The notes beneath the pieces are model-generated. The model searched no databases. It had not been told where the DNA came from and worked only from the letters and a program-made list of their open reading frames with translations. A stretch of 64,000 nucleotides of DNA from Microglena sp. YARC (Eukaryota > Chlorophyta > Chlorophyceae > Chlamydomonadales > Chlamydomonadaceae): contig CM039463.1 in NCBI GenBank assembly GCA_022414725.1, forward strand, positions 39,945,884 through 40,009,883. Reading direction: 5' to 3'. This document shows positions 51,574-60,214 of this stretch, piece after piece. Numbering within the stretch: position 1 is the first letter of the stretch; every line of letters starts with the position of its first letter. A program made the translations under genes and the position numbers.

Positions 51574-51580
51574 AATAGGG
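51574..51580. repeat. Target-site duplication (aataggg), left copy
   Basis: aataggg closes the left satellite flank and reappears at 53873-53879 after the LINE tail. Removing the insert restores acaatagggatcat. Confidence 0.8.
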
Positions 51581-52150
51581 GTAGATGGTATCCCTGCAGA
51601 ATGGTACAGATTTGCTTCCCATGAGGCCAACTCCCGATTTGTACAAGCTATGACTAACCTGTTTAATCTCATCTGGAAGACTTCTTACCCTAGCCAATGG
51701 GCTGCAGCTGCCTTGGTACCCGTACCCAAATCCAAAGGCAGTGTGTATGACAAGGACAACTATCGAGGTCTTGCGGTGAGCAACTCCATAGGAAAGATCT
51801 TCTCCCTTTGCATGCTACGTAGACTAGATGATTGGTCAGAAGAATTCAACCTCAGAGCCGCTGGCCAATATGGATTTAGAAGTGGTAGGGGTACTGCAGA
51901 TGCATCATTCATTCTTAACCATATTGTAGATAAATATAGAGAAAAGAAAAAACCACTCTTTGTGGCTTTTGTTGATTTCAAGAAGGCTTATGATTGGGTC
52001 AACAGAGACTTGCTATGGGATTGCTTAGCAAGGCTAGGAGTCAAGGACCCCTATCTCAGTATTCTGAAGTCCATGTATAATCATGTTGTTTTCCAAGTTC
52101 GCCTACATGGGGACATTGGATCCTCCTTTTCCATCCCTTGTAGGAGTTAA
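51581..52150 (+). pseudogene. LINE reverse transcriptase, N-terminal part
   Basis: The frame is open from the first base of the insert. It carries the early RT blocks: LVPVPKSKG, NYRGLAVSNSIGKIFS, and QYGFRSGRGTADASF. The catalytic motif A reads FVDFKKAYDWVNR (about 51968-52006), with its Asp intact. The frame runs into a stop at 52148 because of a one-base shift between about 52110 and 52142; just after it, GVKQGDPLS appears in another frame. The first Met is internal, so this is not a true start; the protein begins upstream of the truncation point. Confidence 0.9.
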
Positions 52151-52171
52151 ACAAGGAGACCCCCTATCCCA
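52142..52171 (+). pseudogene. LINE RT motif B fragment in a shifted frame
   Basis: GVKQGDPLS is readable here one frame away from both neighbours. The frame returns at 52172 (LLFGLFIDRIE), where the run tcccactcc looks one C short. An insertion and a deletion about 30 bases apart therefore cancel out. RVT_1 proteins normally continue PLSP-LLF at this point. Confidence 0.8.
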
Positions 52172-53347
52172 CTCCTATTCGGTCTGTTCATTGATAGAAT
52201 TGAATCGTTCCTCCAATCCAAGCTCCCAAATGTAGGGGCTGAGCTTAGGGGAAAGATTCTGCAACTGTTACTTTATGCTGATGACCTAGCTATAATGGCA
52301 GAATCCCCGGCAGATATGCAAGCGATGCTTGACTGCCTGAGAGATTTCTGCGAGGCTACTAAGATGGCTGTGAATATAAAGAAAACTGAGATTGTCGTTT
52401 TCAACAAACAATTCTGTGATGAGGCCCGCATGGATCCTGATTACAAATTTGTCTATGATGGAGCACAACTTTCTACAAAGTTATCTTTTATCTACTTGGG
52501 ATCCCTCTTTGTGGATGGTGACTCAAGCAATCGTGGAAAAGCTGCTTTTTCTAGGATGCTCACTAAGGCCCAAAAGGCACACCACATGCTTCGTAGGCGA
52601 TGCCATACTATGGAGATATACAATATTGATATTCTCACCCACCTGTTTGATTCTCTTGTACAACCTATCCTGAATTTTGGCTGTGAGGTGTGGGCTCCTT
52701 CTATTCTGAACAACACACTTATCTCAAATGACCATGCTTGTGAGAAATGGCATAGAGGTATACTTAAACAAATGTTGGGTGTTTGCCAATCTACTACATC
52801 TAATATTATCATGGAAGAGCTGGGTAGAACCCCGTTGTGTTTTGCTTGGCTTAAACAAGCTTTGCGCTTCTGGAACAAGACCATACATAAAGAACCTGAG
52901 GATCTCATTAGAATGGCTCTTGAGGAATCTTTTGACTCCAACACTGGCTGGGTTCATGACTTGCGTTGTGCTCTCCGCAAGCTAGGATCCAGTAAAAACA
53001 TCAACATTTTGGAGGCTGTCGATGTCGAAGGTATTATGTCTGAAGTTTTTGAGTCATGGAGGTTTAAGTACCCAAGTGACACCAATGCAGTTAGAGACAT
53101 CCCTGATGAGAGAAGGGTTGGCTTTAAACGCCTCCGATACCAAAAATGGTTCGCAGCCAACAGCAATGATGAGAATGGCTTGATTCCCTTTACATCCGCC
53201 TTACATAAGCAGGATCAGATTCGTTCTATAGCACAGTTTAGAATGGGTTCCCATTGGCTGAACACAGAAAGAATGAGGGTGGTGGATAGAGCACACATCC
53301 CTCGCTCAATGAGACACTGTCAAATGTGTGGGTTCCAAAAAAACTGA
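52172..53347 (+). pseudogene. LINE reverse transcriptase catalytic and thumb region, C-terminal domain
   Basis: Same frame as 51581-52150. It contains the catalytic YADD box (52274-52285), the NIKKTEIVVFN block and the YLGSLF block, then a connector region (LFDSLVQPILNFGCEVWAP) usual in LINE ORF2 proteins. It ends with RMGSHWLNTERMRVVDRAHIPRS and the first half of a zinc-finger-like motif, HCQMCG. The stop at 53345-53347 follows a run of seven A at 53337-53343. With six A the frame would continue into the next feature, so the stop is a frameshift rather than a natural end. Confidence 0.9.
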
Positions 53348-53603
53348 GGATGAAATGCATATGTTTGAGTGCCCTTTTTATAATGATATTCGCCTCCGCT
53401 ACCAGAATCTGTTTACAGATATTTATAGGCATGTCCATGAGGATACCGACTTAACCGTATGGAATGTGGAATTCTGCGATTCCACATTCAGAACCTTTAT
53501 GAATGGAAATGGCACTAAGTCTTTTTGGAGCAACCTAGCCGACTATCTTTCTACTTGTAGAAGAGCAAGACAGGAAGCCCTGGACTGCTTAGTGGCACCG
53601 TAA
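53328..53603 (+). pseudogene. LINE ORF2 C-terminal end
   Basis: Continuation of the LINE protein one frame over from the A7 run. It supplies the second half of the Cys/His motif (EDEMHMFEC), giving the overall C-x2-C...H-x4-C found at the end of many LINE ORF2 proteins, and about 75 more residues before the stop at 53601-53603. The apparent first Met comes from the shifted frame and is not a real start. Confidence 0.82.
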
Positions 53604-53872
53604 TTTATTATCCCTTTTTTTTCTTCTTGAGACTTCTCATTTGTTAGCTTCTTACCTCCGCCACTGTAAGTGGTTGAGATCTGGGTCCTGCTCTAAGGGG
53701 TTTAATACCTACGCCACCAAAACGGTGGTTGGGAGTTTGGTTTGTTTGTCCTCGACACACCCCTGATGTAATGGGGTTTTTTGCTTTGTGGGTGCTTTTT
53801 CTTTTTGTTTAAAGCACAGAGTCTCATACACCCTCGCGGTGTCAAGTAGACTTTAACATGTAATGTAATGTA
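53604..53872 (+). other. LINE 3' untranslated region and tgtaa tail
   Basis: Non-coding 3' end with T-rich stretches and short inverted motifs (gccaccaaaacggtggt near 53713). It ends in tgtaatgtaatgtaa at 53858-53872. LINE enzymes often recognise the 3' end of their RNA, and the five-base tail probably reflects that priming. Confidence 0.75.
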
Positions 53873-53879
53873 AATAGGG
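53873..53879. repeat. Target-site duplication (aataggg), right copy
   Basis: Repeats 51574-51580 directly after the LINE tail; the satellite continues with atcatactc. Confidence 0.8.
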
Positions 53880-55796
53880 ATCATACTCAGTAGCTTAGAG
53901 TATAGTAGTTCGGTATTGTTACAATAGGGATCATACATTCATACTAAATAGCTTAGAGTGTAGTAGCTCGGTATTGTTACAATAGGGATCATACTCAGAA
54001 GCTTAGAGTATATTAGCTCGGTATTGTCACAATAGGGATCATACATTCATACCCAATAGCTTAGATTATAGTAGCTCGGTATTGTTACAATAAGGATCAT
54101 ACTCAGAAGCTTAGAGTATAGTAGCTCTGTATTGTTACAATAGGGATCATACTCAGAAGCTTAGAGTATAGTAGCTCTGTATTGTTACAATAGGGATCAT
54201 ACTCAGAAGCTTAGAGTATAGTAGCTCGGTATTGTTACAATAGGGATCATATTCAGAAGCTTAGAGTACAGTAGCTAGGTATTGTTACGATAAGTATCAT
54301 ACATTCATACTGAATAGCTTAGAGTATAGTAGCTCTGTATTGTTAAAATAGGGATCATACTCAGAAGCTTAGAGTATAGTAGCTCGGTATTGTCAAAATA
54401 GGGATCACACTCAGAAGCTTAGAGTATAGTAGCTCGGTATTGTTACAATAGGGATCATATTCAGAAGCTTAGAGTATAGTAGCTCGGTATTGTTACAATA
54501 GGGATCATACTCAGAAGCTTAGAGTATAGTAGCTCGGTATTGTCACAATAGGGATCATACTCAGAAGCTTAGAGTATAGTAGCTCGGTATTGTCACAATA
54601 GGGATCATACTCAGAAGCTTAGAGTATAGTAGCTCGGTATTGTTACAATAGGGATCATACTCAGTAGCTTAGAGTATAGTAGCTCGGTATTGTCACAATA
54701 GGGATCATACTCAGTAGCTTAGAGTATAGTTGCTCGGTATTGTTACAATAGGGATCATACTCAGAAGCTTAGAGTATAGTAGCTCGGTATTGTTACAATA
54801 GAGATCATACTCAGTAGCTTAGAGTATAGTAGTTCGGTATTGTTACAATAGGGATCATACTCAGAAGCTTAGAGTATAGTAGCTCGGTATTGTTCCAATA
54901 GGGATCATACTCAGAAGCTTAGAGTATAGTAGTTCGGTATTGTTACAATTGGGATCATATTCAGAAGCTTAGAGTATAGTAGCTCGGTATTGTTACAATA
55001 GGGATCATACATTCATACATAATAGCTTAAAGTATAGTAGCTCGGTATTGATACAATAGGGATCATCCTCAGTAGCTTAGAGTATAGTAGTTCGGTATTG
55101 TTTCAATAGGGATCATACTCAGAAGCTTAGAGTATAGTAGTTCGGTATTGTTACAATAGGGATCATATTCAGAAGCTTAGAGTATAGTAGCTCGGTATTG
55201 TTACAATAGGGATCATACATTCATACATAATAGCTTAGAGTATAGTAGCTCGGTATTTTTACACTAGGGATCATCCTCAGTAGCTAAGAGTATAGTAGTT
55301 CGGTATTGTTACAATTGGGATCATACTCAGTAGCTTAGAGTATAGTAGTTCGGTATTGTTACAATAGGGATCATACATTCATACTAAATAGCTTAGAGTA
55401 TAGTAGCTCGGTATTGTTACAATAGGGATCATACTCAGAAGCTTAGAGTATAGTAGCTCGGTATTGTCACAATAGGGATCATACATTCATACCCAATAGC
55501 TTAGATTATAGTAGCTCGGTATTGTTTACAATAGGGATCATACTCAGAAGCTTAGAGTATAGTAGCTCTGTATTGTTACAATAGGGATCATACTCAGAAG
55601 CTTAGAGTATAGTAGCTCTGTATTGTTACAATAGGGATCATACTCAGAAGCTTAGAGTATAGTAGCTCGGTATTGTTACAATAGGGATCATATTCAGAAG
55701 CTTAGAGTACAGTAGCTAGGTATTGTTACGATAAGGATCATACATTCATACTGAATAGCTTAGAGTATAGTAGCTCGGTATTGTTACAATAGGGAT

Positions 55797-55801
55797 CATA
55801 C
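55797..55801. repeat. Target-site duplication (catac), left copy
   Basis: catac precedes the LTR start tatcagc and reappears at 62724-62728 after the other LTR. The uninterrupted satellite reads gggat-catac-tcagaagc. Confidence 0.93.
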
Positions 55802-56125
55802 TATCAGCTTGAAATCACTCCGGTAGAGTGGACAGTAGATTAAAGCAGCGGAACAGACGCACCAATCTATACACGGAGACAAGGATAACGTTACAGACAC
55901 AGGAGACCCATAAAGGGGCACCTGTGGTGAAAGGAGGCGGTAGACAGGAACCTAACAGGGTACAGATCAGACCGGAGACGTAGGTGACAGGAAGCTGCCA
56001 CTGAGTCATCTCAAGATGACTCAGTCCCACGGGAAGCTGGCTCAGGAGAGCCGATAGTTCTAAGGGAGTACATAAGTAGTCACCAAGTCATAAAACGCGT
56101 GAGAGCACCGCTATACATGCTGATA
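55802..56125 (-). repeat. 3' LTR of the copia element
   Basis: 324 bp, matching 62400-62723 by eye. The ends form a 7-bp inverted repeat (tatcagc/gctgata). It contains an 11-bp palindrome at 56001-56024 with tgagtca and tgactca. A 71-codon frame across the LTR occurs identically in both copies and is not considered a gene. Confidence 0.96.
56001..56024. promoter_or_regulatory. LTR palindrome with two bZIP-like sites (3' LTR copy)
   Basis: ctgagtcatct and agatgactcag are exact reverse complements separated by ca. Each half holds TGAGTCA/TGACTCA, the core bound by GCN4/AP-1-type bZIP proteins. The same palindrome is at 62599-62622 in the 5' LTR, where it could act in transcription. Binding is inferred. 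Confidence 0.5.
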
Positions 56126-56497
56126 CTCCACCTATGACACAGGTGACATACAATAGTACTACTCCACCTATGGCACTGGTGACATAGAACTATATGTAAC
56201 AAATTAAAAAAAAAAAAAAAATCAAAGAACTCCGAAAAATAAAAATCGAGAGAAACTTCAAATGAAACCCGAAGGGTGTAAGGGAAGGTATGAAGCAAGG
56301 CAAAGAACCAAAATTTGCCAAGTGGATATAAGAGGACAACTAAATATCAAAGTCGGGTAACAACGGTATAGAAAAACCCGATCCGGGAATAGGAACCTAA
56401 TGCCAATCAATGATAACTTAAAGAAACTCTAAATGTAACCAAAATTCCAGAATACATGTAACCAAAATTCTAGAATACATGTAACCAAAAAATTGGT
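56126..56497 (-). other. Copia 3' untranslated region with duplicated polypurine-tract-like segment
   Basis: On the minus strand the sequence next to the 3' LTR ends cataggtggag, a short purine-rich stretch in the place of the polypurine tract. A copy of the same 26-base segment lies 36 bases away (ctccacctatg at 56126 and 56162 on the plus strand). Further in are an A-run on the plus strand (about 56204-56220) and a duplicated segment, acatgtaaccaaaattc-like, near 56430-56490. No open frame is convincing. Confidence 0.55.
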
Positions 56498-58615
56498 TTA
56501 AGGAGAAGCAGTCATTCCAAACATGCGAATGAAACGCCAGAACACCATAGGATCAAGGGGCTTGGTGAAGGGGTCAGCACAGTTGTCCTTAGTGTTAACA
56601 TAGGCAACATCCACCTGGCCATCCTCCACCAGCTCCTGGATATAGTGATGGATGACATCAATGTGCTTGTTGCGAGGGAGCAGCTGACAGTCATTGGCCC
56701 AGCTCAAGGACCCCAAGTTGTCACCCTGAATGGTGACCAGGTCACAAGGCAGCCCTAGATCAATTCTCAACTTTTTCAACCATTGCACCTCCCTGGCAGT
56801 CTGAGACAGGGCCTGATACTCAGCCTCACTGGAGCTAACAGCAACAGTGGGTTGCCTTTTGCTCATCCAGTTCACAAGGCAGCCTCCAGCGAGCACAGCA
56901 TAGCCAGTCTGAGATCTCCTGTCAGACCCATCATCAGCAAAGGATGAGTCACTAAAGACAGTAAAAGAGAAACCAGGGCTGTGAGTGTAAGTGAGGCCCA
57001 GATGGGAATGTTCTCTCAAATACAAAAGCAAGCGCTTGGCTGCAGCCCACAGGGGGGCAGTGGGTTGAGCAGAAAACCTGGACAGGTAGCTAACAGCAAA
57101 AGAAATATCAGGCCTTGTGCAGGTAGCCAGGTACAGCAGAGCCCCCACAAGAGAGAGGTACTGGCTATTAGAGGCCAGAGGTTCTCCAGGAGGATCAGTG
57201 ACAGTGCACTTGGACATGGGAACTGAAAACTTGGGCTTGGTAGCAGCAGTGAGACCAAACTGCTCCACCAGCTCAACAATGTAGGAGTGCTGGGAGAGGT
57301 CGATCTTAACACACCTGCCGTCAGAATCAAGTGTACAAGTCATGTCCAATGAAAGGAACTGGACAGGTACACCCATTTCCTTGACTTCCCACCCAGCTGC
57401 TTCCATAGCCTTGATCAGCAAGGCATACCTATGCAGCTCACTAAAAGCACAGATAAAGTCATCCACATAGGTCAGGACATAGCTCCACCCACCAGTAGAA
57501 TCCCTCCTGAAATACAGAGCAGGTTCAGCTTTGCACATGGTAAAACCGTGGGCAACCAAAACCTGCTTTACATCTTTGCTCCAAGCCCTGGGTGCCTGCT
57601 TCAAACCATAAAGAGATTTAATCAGCTTACACACAAGGGGAACATTGTCAGGACCAAGTTCATGAAAGCCCTCAGGCTGGAAACAGAACAGGTCTAGACC
57701 AGGTTCCAGCTTGGCATTCAAGAATGCAGTCTTGATGTCCAGCTGCCTCACAAACATCTTCCTATGAGTGATGGCAGCAAGGAGCACACGAAGACCTGCT
57801 TTAGAGGAGACGGGGGCATATACATCATGGTAGTCCAGCCCAGGACGTTGCAGAAAACCACGAACTACAAAACGAGCTTTAAAACGCAAAGAACCATCAG
57901 CCCCATGTTTCTTGACAAATAACCATCTGCCAGATAGAATCCTCTGCCTAGGAGGCTGTGGAGTGAGGACCCAAGTGCCATGAGCATGGAGGGAGGCCAT
58001 CTCATCCTTCATAGCCTGCAGCCAGAGATCTCTGTCAGGGTTGGTAGGTAACATTGCAGCTTTATAAGAGAGTTCAGTAGAGGTAGAAATAAAAGCCCCC
58101 ACGTACAAGCAGTGTACTTGTACATGGGCAGCGGGGATATCAGCAGTATCAGCAGTAACCGGTAATAAAGCCCCCAGCGCAGCACTCATGCGTGGTTGAA
58201 CAAGGCCGGCCTCCTTTGCCTCTAAATCATCGAAGCCTGGGTACACTGGAACACCCCAGCCATACGCAGTATCTGACCCGGACCAGTGTTCGAGGTCATC
58301 ACTCACATCATCTGTGACGGCCACATCGTCGCAATGCCTGGTCCGGTATAAACCACCAGGAATAGCAGGGGGTGAAGTGATCAACAACTCCCGCGAGCTA
58401 TCCGAATAGGTGGACGGGGGGTGGCGACTAGTGGGCAGTGGACCTGTACTAGGTTCCACTATGACCCGAGGCTGTCCTAATCCTAACGACTTCACCGACG
58501 AAACGTGGCGCAGAGGAAGGCCCGGCGACCCCCTGAGATTCGAATAAATTAGAGCTTGAAGGAACATCAGACTCCCCCTGGCCCAATGCCGCCGCACGCG
58601 ATACAGCACCATCAT
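56498..58615 (-). CDS. pol: Copia Pol: reverse transcriptase and RNase H
   Basis: 705 codons open, though the first about 30 codons overlap the preceding frame and the true protein is a continuation of Pol rather than a new start. After an acidic linker, the RVT_2 domain begins near residue 200 (WLQAMKDEMASL). Motif A is DIKTAFLNA (about residue 292), KSLYGLKQAPRAW follows, and the catalytic YVDD is at about residues 383-386 (57458-57469). LVGALLYLATCTRPDI then leads into the copia-type RNase H, with FSDSSFADD, RRSQTGY, SSSEAEYQAL and NKHIDV. The stop at 56498-56500 leaves a normal C-terminus. All catalytic residues I can check are present. It copies the element RNA into DNA in virus-like particles. 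Confidence 0.95.
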   Translation of the reverse strand: MMVLYRVRRHWARGSLMFLQALIYSNLRGSPGLPLRHVSSVKSLGLGQPRVIVEPSTGPLPTSRHPPSTYSDSSRELLITSPPAIPGGLYRTRHCDDVAVTDDVSDDLEHWSGSDTAYGWGVPVYPGFDDLEAKEAGLVQPRMSAALGALLPVTADTADIPAAHVQVHCLYVGAFISTSTELSYKAAMLPTNPDRDLWLQAMKDEMASLHAHGTWVLTPQPPRQRILSGRWLFVKKHGADGSLRFKARFVVRGFLQRPGLDYHDVYAPVSSKAGLRVLLAAITHRKMFVRQLDIKTAFLNAKLEPGLDLFCFQPEGFHELGPDNVPLVCKLIKSLYGLKQAPRAWSKDVKQVLVAHGFTMCKAEPALYFRRDSTGGWSYVLTYVDDFICAFSELHRYALLIKAMEAAGWEVKEMGVPVQFLSLDMTCTLDSDGRCVKIDLSQHSYIVELVEQFGLTAATKPKFSVPMSKCTVTDPPGEPLASNSQYLSLVGALLYLATCTRPDISFAVSYLSRFSAQPTAPLWAAAKRLLLYLREHSHLGLTYTHSPGFSFTVFSDSSFADDGSDRRSQTGYAVLAGGCLVNWMSKRQPTVAVSSSEAEYQALSQTAREVQWLKKLRIDLGLPCDLVTIQGDNLGSLSWANDCQLLPRNKHIDVIHHYIQELVEDGQVDVAYVNTKDNCADPFTKPLDPMVFWRFIRMFGMTASP

Positions 58616-58861
58616 TACCTGGCCTGGGACGCATCGTCATCCCATGACCAGTAAAGCGGTCAACAATCGGGGTTGGTAAAGGGCCCAGGACATTGTCAGT
58701 AGTATCAAGCCCTTTACCGATGATAGCGGCAGGGGTGCGAGAAAAATACTGAGATCCATCATAGGGAAAGAGCCCAGGGATACAGTTATAGCTAAACTGT
58801 TCATAGAAGAGCACATCACGACTCTCTACCACCTGGCGCAACTTCGGAACCCAAACAAAAA
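58449..58861 (-). CDS. pol: Copia Pol: integrase C-terminal part and linker (shifted frame)
   Basis: It continues integrase one frame away from 58857-59553. The codons VWVPKLRQVVESRDVLFYE match the usual copia pattern in which the integrase end reads ...SRDVxFxE. A Gly/Ser/Pro-rich linker follows. The frame break upstream sits in a run of five T on the coding strand (58857-58861 on the plus strand, aaaaa); four T would restore the frame. Downstream the frame must change again between 58449 and 58615 to enter the RT part; both frames are open there, so the exact place is uncertain. Confidence 0.82.
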
Positions 58862-59553
58862 TAACCCTTACTCACCAGAGAATACCCAACCAGTCTACCA
58901 GATAACGCCCTTTCGTCAAGCTTATTGCGCTTCTTCCCATTCACTAAGGTAACATAGCATGGGCACCCGAACACGCGCAATAACGATACATCAGGTAGAA
59001 CCCCAAAGAACAACTCATAAGGAGTCTTGTCACCCTGATTAGGCAGCCGGTTGCGTAGGTAACACGCGGCGAGGAAGGCATAGGGCCAGAAGGACTTAGT
59101 GAGCTTAGACTCCAAGTGAATGCTCCTAGCTACGTTCTGAAGGACCCCATTGTACCGTTCCACAGTCGCATTCTGCTGAGCAGTGTAAGCCATGGACAAT
59201 TCATGCACAGCACCAACCGATTCTAACCAATCCTCGAACCACTTCACTATAAATTCCTTAGCCCTGTCAGACCTAAGACACTTGAAAACAAATCCATGCA
59301 GCTGAGTCATCCATCTGAGGATGGTAGTTTGAACTGCTAAGGGAGCTTCATCCCTGGTTCTCAAGCACAAGACCTCAGCATAGCCAGAGTATTGGTCAGT
59401 GAGACACAGAACATAAAACTCCCCACGCAAGCCCCCTAATATTAAATGGCCCCATGATGTCCAAGTGAAGGCGTTGTAATGGGGCACGGATCCTAGTTTT
59501 GCTTTCTTTAGGAAAAGGGATACGTTTTCCCTTTGCCTTCTGACAAGCATCAC
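58857..59553 (-). CDS. pol: Copia Pol: integrase catalytic core (shifted frame)
   Basis: The real protein in this frame begins near 59431 (LRGEFYVLCLTDQYSGYAEV), after the break in a run of five G on the coding strand (ccccc at 59432-59436). The second catalytic Asp lies in RSDRAKEF (about 59251-59274) and the catalytic Glu in NATVERYNG (about 59145-59170). PNQGDKTPYELFFG, FGCPCYV and GRLVGYS follow, all normal for copia integrase. The first Asp is in the preceding frame (HLDIMG). Integrase joins the DNA copy to the target and produced the 5-bp duplication seen here. Confidence 0.9.
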
Positions 59554-60211
59554 ATGGGATCTTAGACAGTCTTTGCACCTGTTGGAGAGTGAGGGGTAAG
59601 TTCTGAACCAAACCCTTCCTTACAAGGTTGTGCATGGCATCATAGCCAGGGTGACCCAGCCGCCTATGCCACAACCATTCAGGAATGGTAGGGATCACAA
59701 CTCCACCATCCTCATCAACATCAAGAGCAAAAGCTGGATAATCTTCAGCACCATACAAACGGCCACGAGGGGTGTGACAAGGCCTACATGCAAACTTGTA
59801 CACACCATCACTGGAGGCAGGGAAAGACCACAGAACAGAAGAGCCCTGTGTGGCAGTACAACTAAGACTATCAAAAGAAATCTTGCAGTTGTGAGCATGG
59901 GCAACAGCATTTACTGACATGAGGTTCACCGGACAGTGTGGGATGTAGAGAACATTGGTTAAAGTGATTGGTGTTGGTAACCAATCACTACATAACACAA
60001 TAGAACCCTGACCCACAGACCGTTGAACCACACCATCACCAAATTTAACTGCTGGCCCAGTCTCAGAAGCATGAAACACAGTGAACAAAGACATATCACC
60101 TGTGATTGACATCCCAGCTCCAGAATCAACATGCCAGACACCCTCAGACAGGCTCGGGCTGCAGACATTTGAAAATTTCGCAGTGCAAGAGAAAAGGACA
60201 GAGCGTACCTC
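59396..60211 (-). CDS. pol: Copia Pol: protease and integrase zinc-binding domain
   Basis: It begins directly after the Gag stop codon, in the same frame as Gag. The protease active-site motif is WHVDSGAGMSITGD (DSGA codons at 60116-60127). The integrase zinc-binding motif follows: WLWHRRLGHPG supplies the two His and CDAC (59543-59554) the two Cys. HLDIMG holds the first integrase catalytic Asp (59453-59461). The frame then runs off after the G run at 59432 and stops at 59396. The first Met (60112) lies inside the protease, so translation must come from Gag, by readthrough of the UAG at 60212-60214. Confidence 0.88.
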   Translation of the reverse strand, partial: EVRSVLFSCTAKFSNVCSPSLSEGVWHVDSGAGMSITGDMSLFTVFHASETGPAVKFGDGVVQRSVGQGSIVLCSDWLPTPITLTNVLYIPHCPVNLMSVNAVAHAHNCKISFDSLSCTATQGSSVLWSFPASSDGVYKFACRPCHTPRGRLYGAEDYPAFALDVDEDGGVVIPTIPEWLWHRRLGHPGYDAMHNLVRKGLVQNLPLTLQQVQRLSKIPCDACQKAKGKRIPFPKESKTRIRAPLQRLHLDIMGPFNIRGLAWGVLCSVSH

Positions 60212-60214
60212 CTA
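60212..60214 (-). promoter_or_regulatory. In-frame UAG between Gag and Pol (possible readthrough signal)
   Basis: The coding strand reads aaa tag gag gta. The frame before it is Gag and the frame after it, without any shift, is protease. Either the ribosome reads through this stop to make Gag-Pol, or it is a point mutation or base error in a single-ORF element. Many copia elements use one continuous ORF. Confidence 0.5.

Larger units (their letters stand above)
27149..51580 (+). repeat. 50-bp satellite array, block 2, with homogenised core
   Basis: About 490 units in the same orientation as block 1. From 27149 to about 28290 the units are variable but clean. From about 28290 to 28960 they are ragged with indels. 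From about 29.0 to 46.6 kb almost every unit is identical, the usual deviations being one to a few bases at the gaagctt junction (tcaaagctt, tcagtagctt, tcaatagctt, tcagatagctt). Long stretches such as 38.4-39.8 kb show no deviation at all. From 46.6 to 51.58 kb variants increase again, including longer units with an extra attcatac. Short open minus-strand frames are an artefact of the repeat. No gene is seen. Confidence 0.97.
51581..53872 (+). mobile_element. 5'-truncated LINE (non-LTR retrotransposon)
   Basis: A 2.29-kb insert starting abruptly inside a reverse transcriptase reading frame (DGIPAEWY at its first codons) and ending in three tgtaa repeats before the 7-bp duplication. Loss of the 5' part, a tandem-repeat tail instead of poly(A), a target duplication and no terminal repeats are the signature of target-primed reverse transcription with early stop. 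The first ORF and the endonuclease are missing, so the copy cannot move by itself. The clade cannot be set without a tree. Confidence 0.92.
53873..55801 (+). repeat. 50-bp satellite array, block 3
   Basis: About 38 units in the usual orientation between the LINE and the copia element. It is clean but variable, with tcacaatagg, agctctg, agttcgg and long attcatac units and the same variant series as at 49.6-51.0 kb. No gene is seen. Confidence 0.96.

Noticed and set aside
27149..51580. Minus-strand open frames of 60-98 codons with repeating YDPYCNNTELLYSK-type peptide in the satellite.
   Set aside because: A 50-bp unit reads through all three frames every 150 bases, and these frames exist only where small indels remove stops. 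They are a product of the repeat and not genes.
55815..56030. 71-codon frame in the LTR, identical at 62413-62628.
   Set aside because: It lies wholly within the LTR and is identical only because the LTRs are. There is no domain and no reason for translation.
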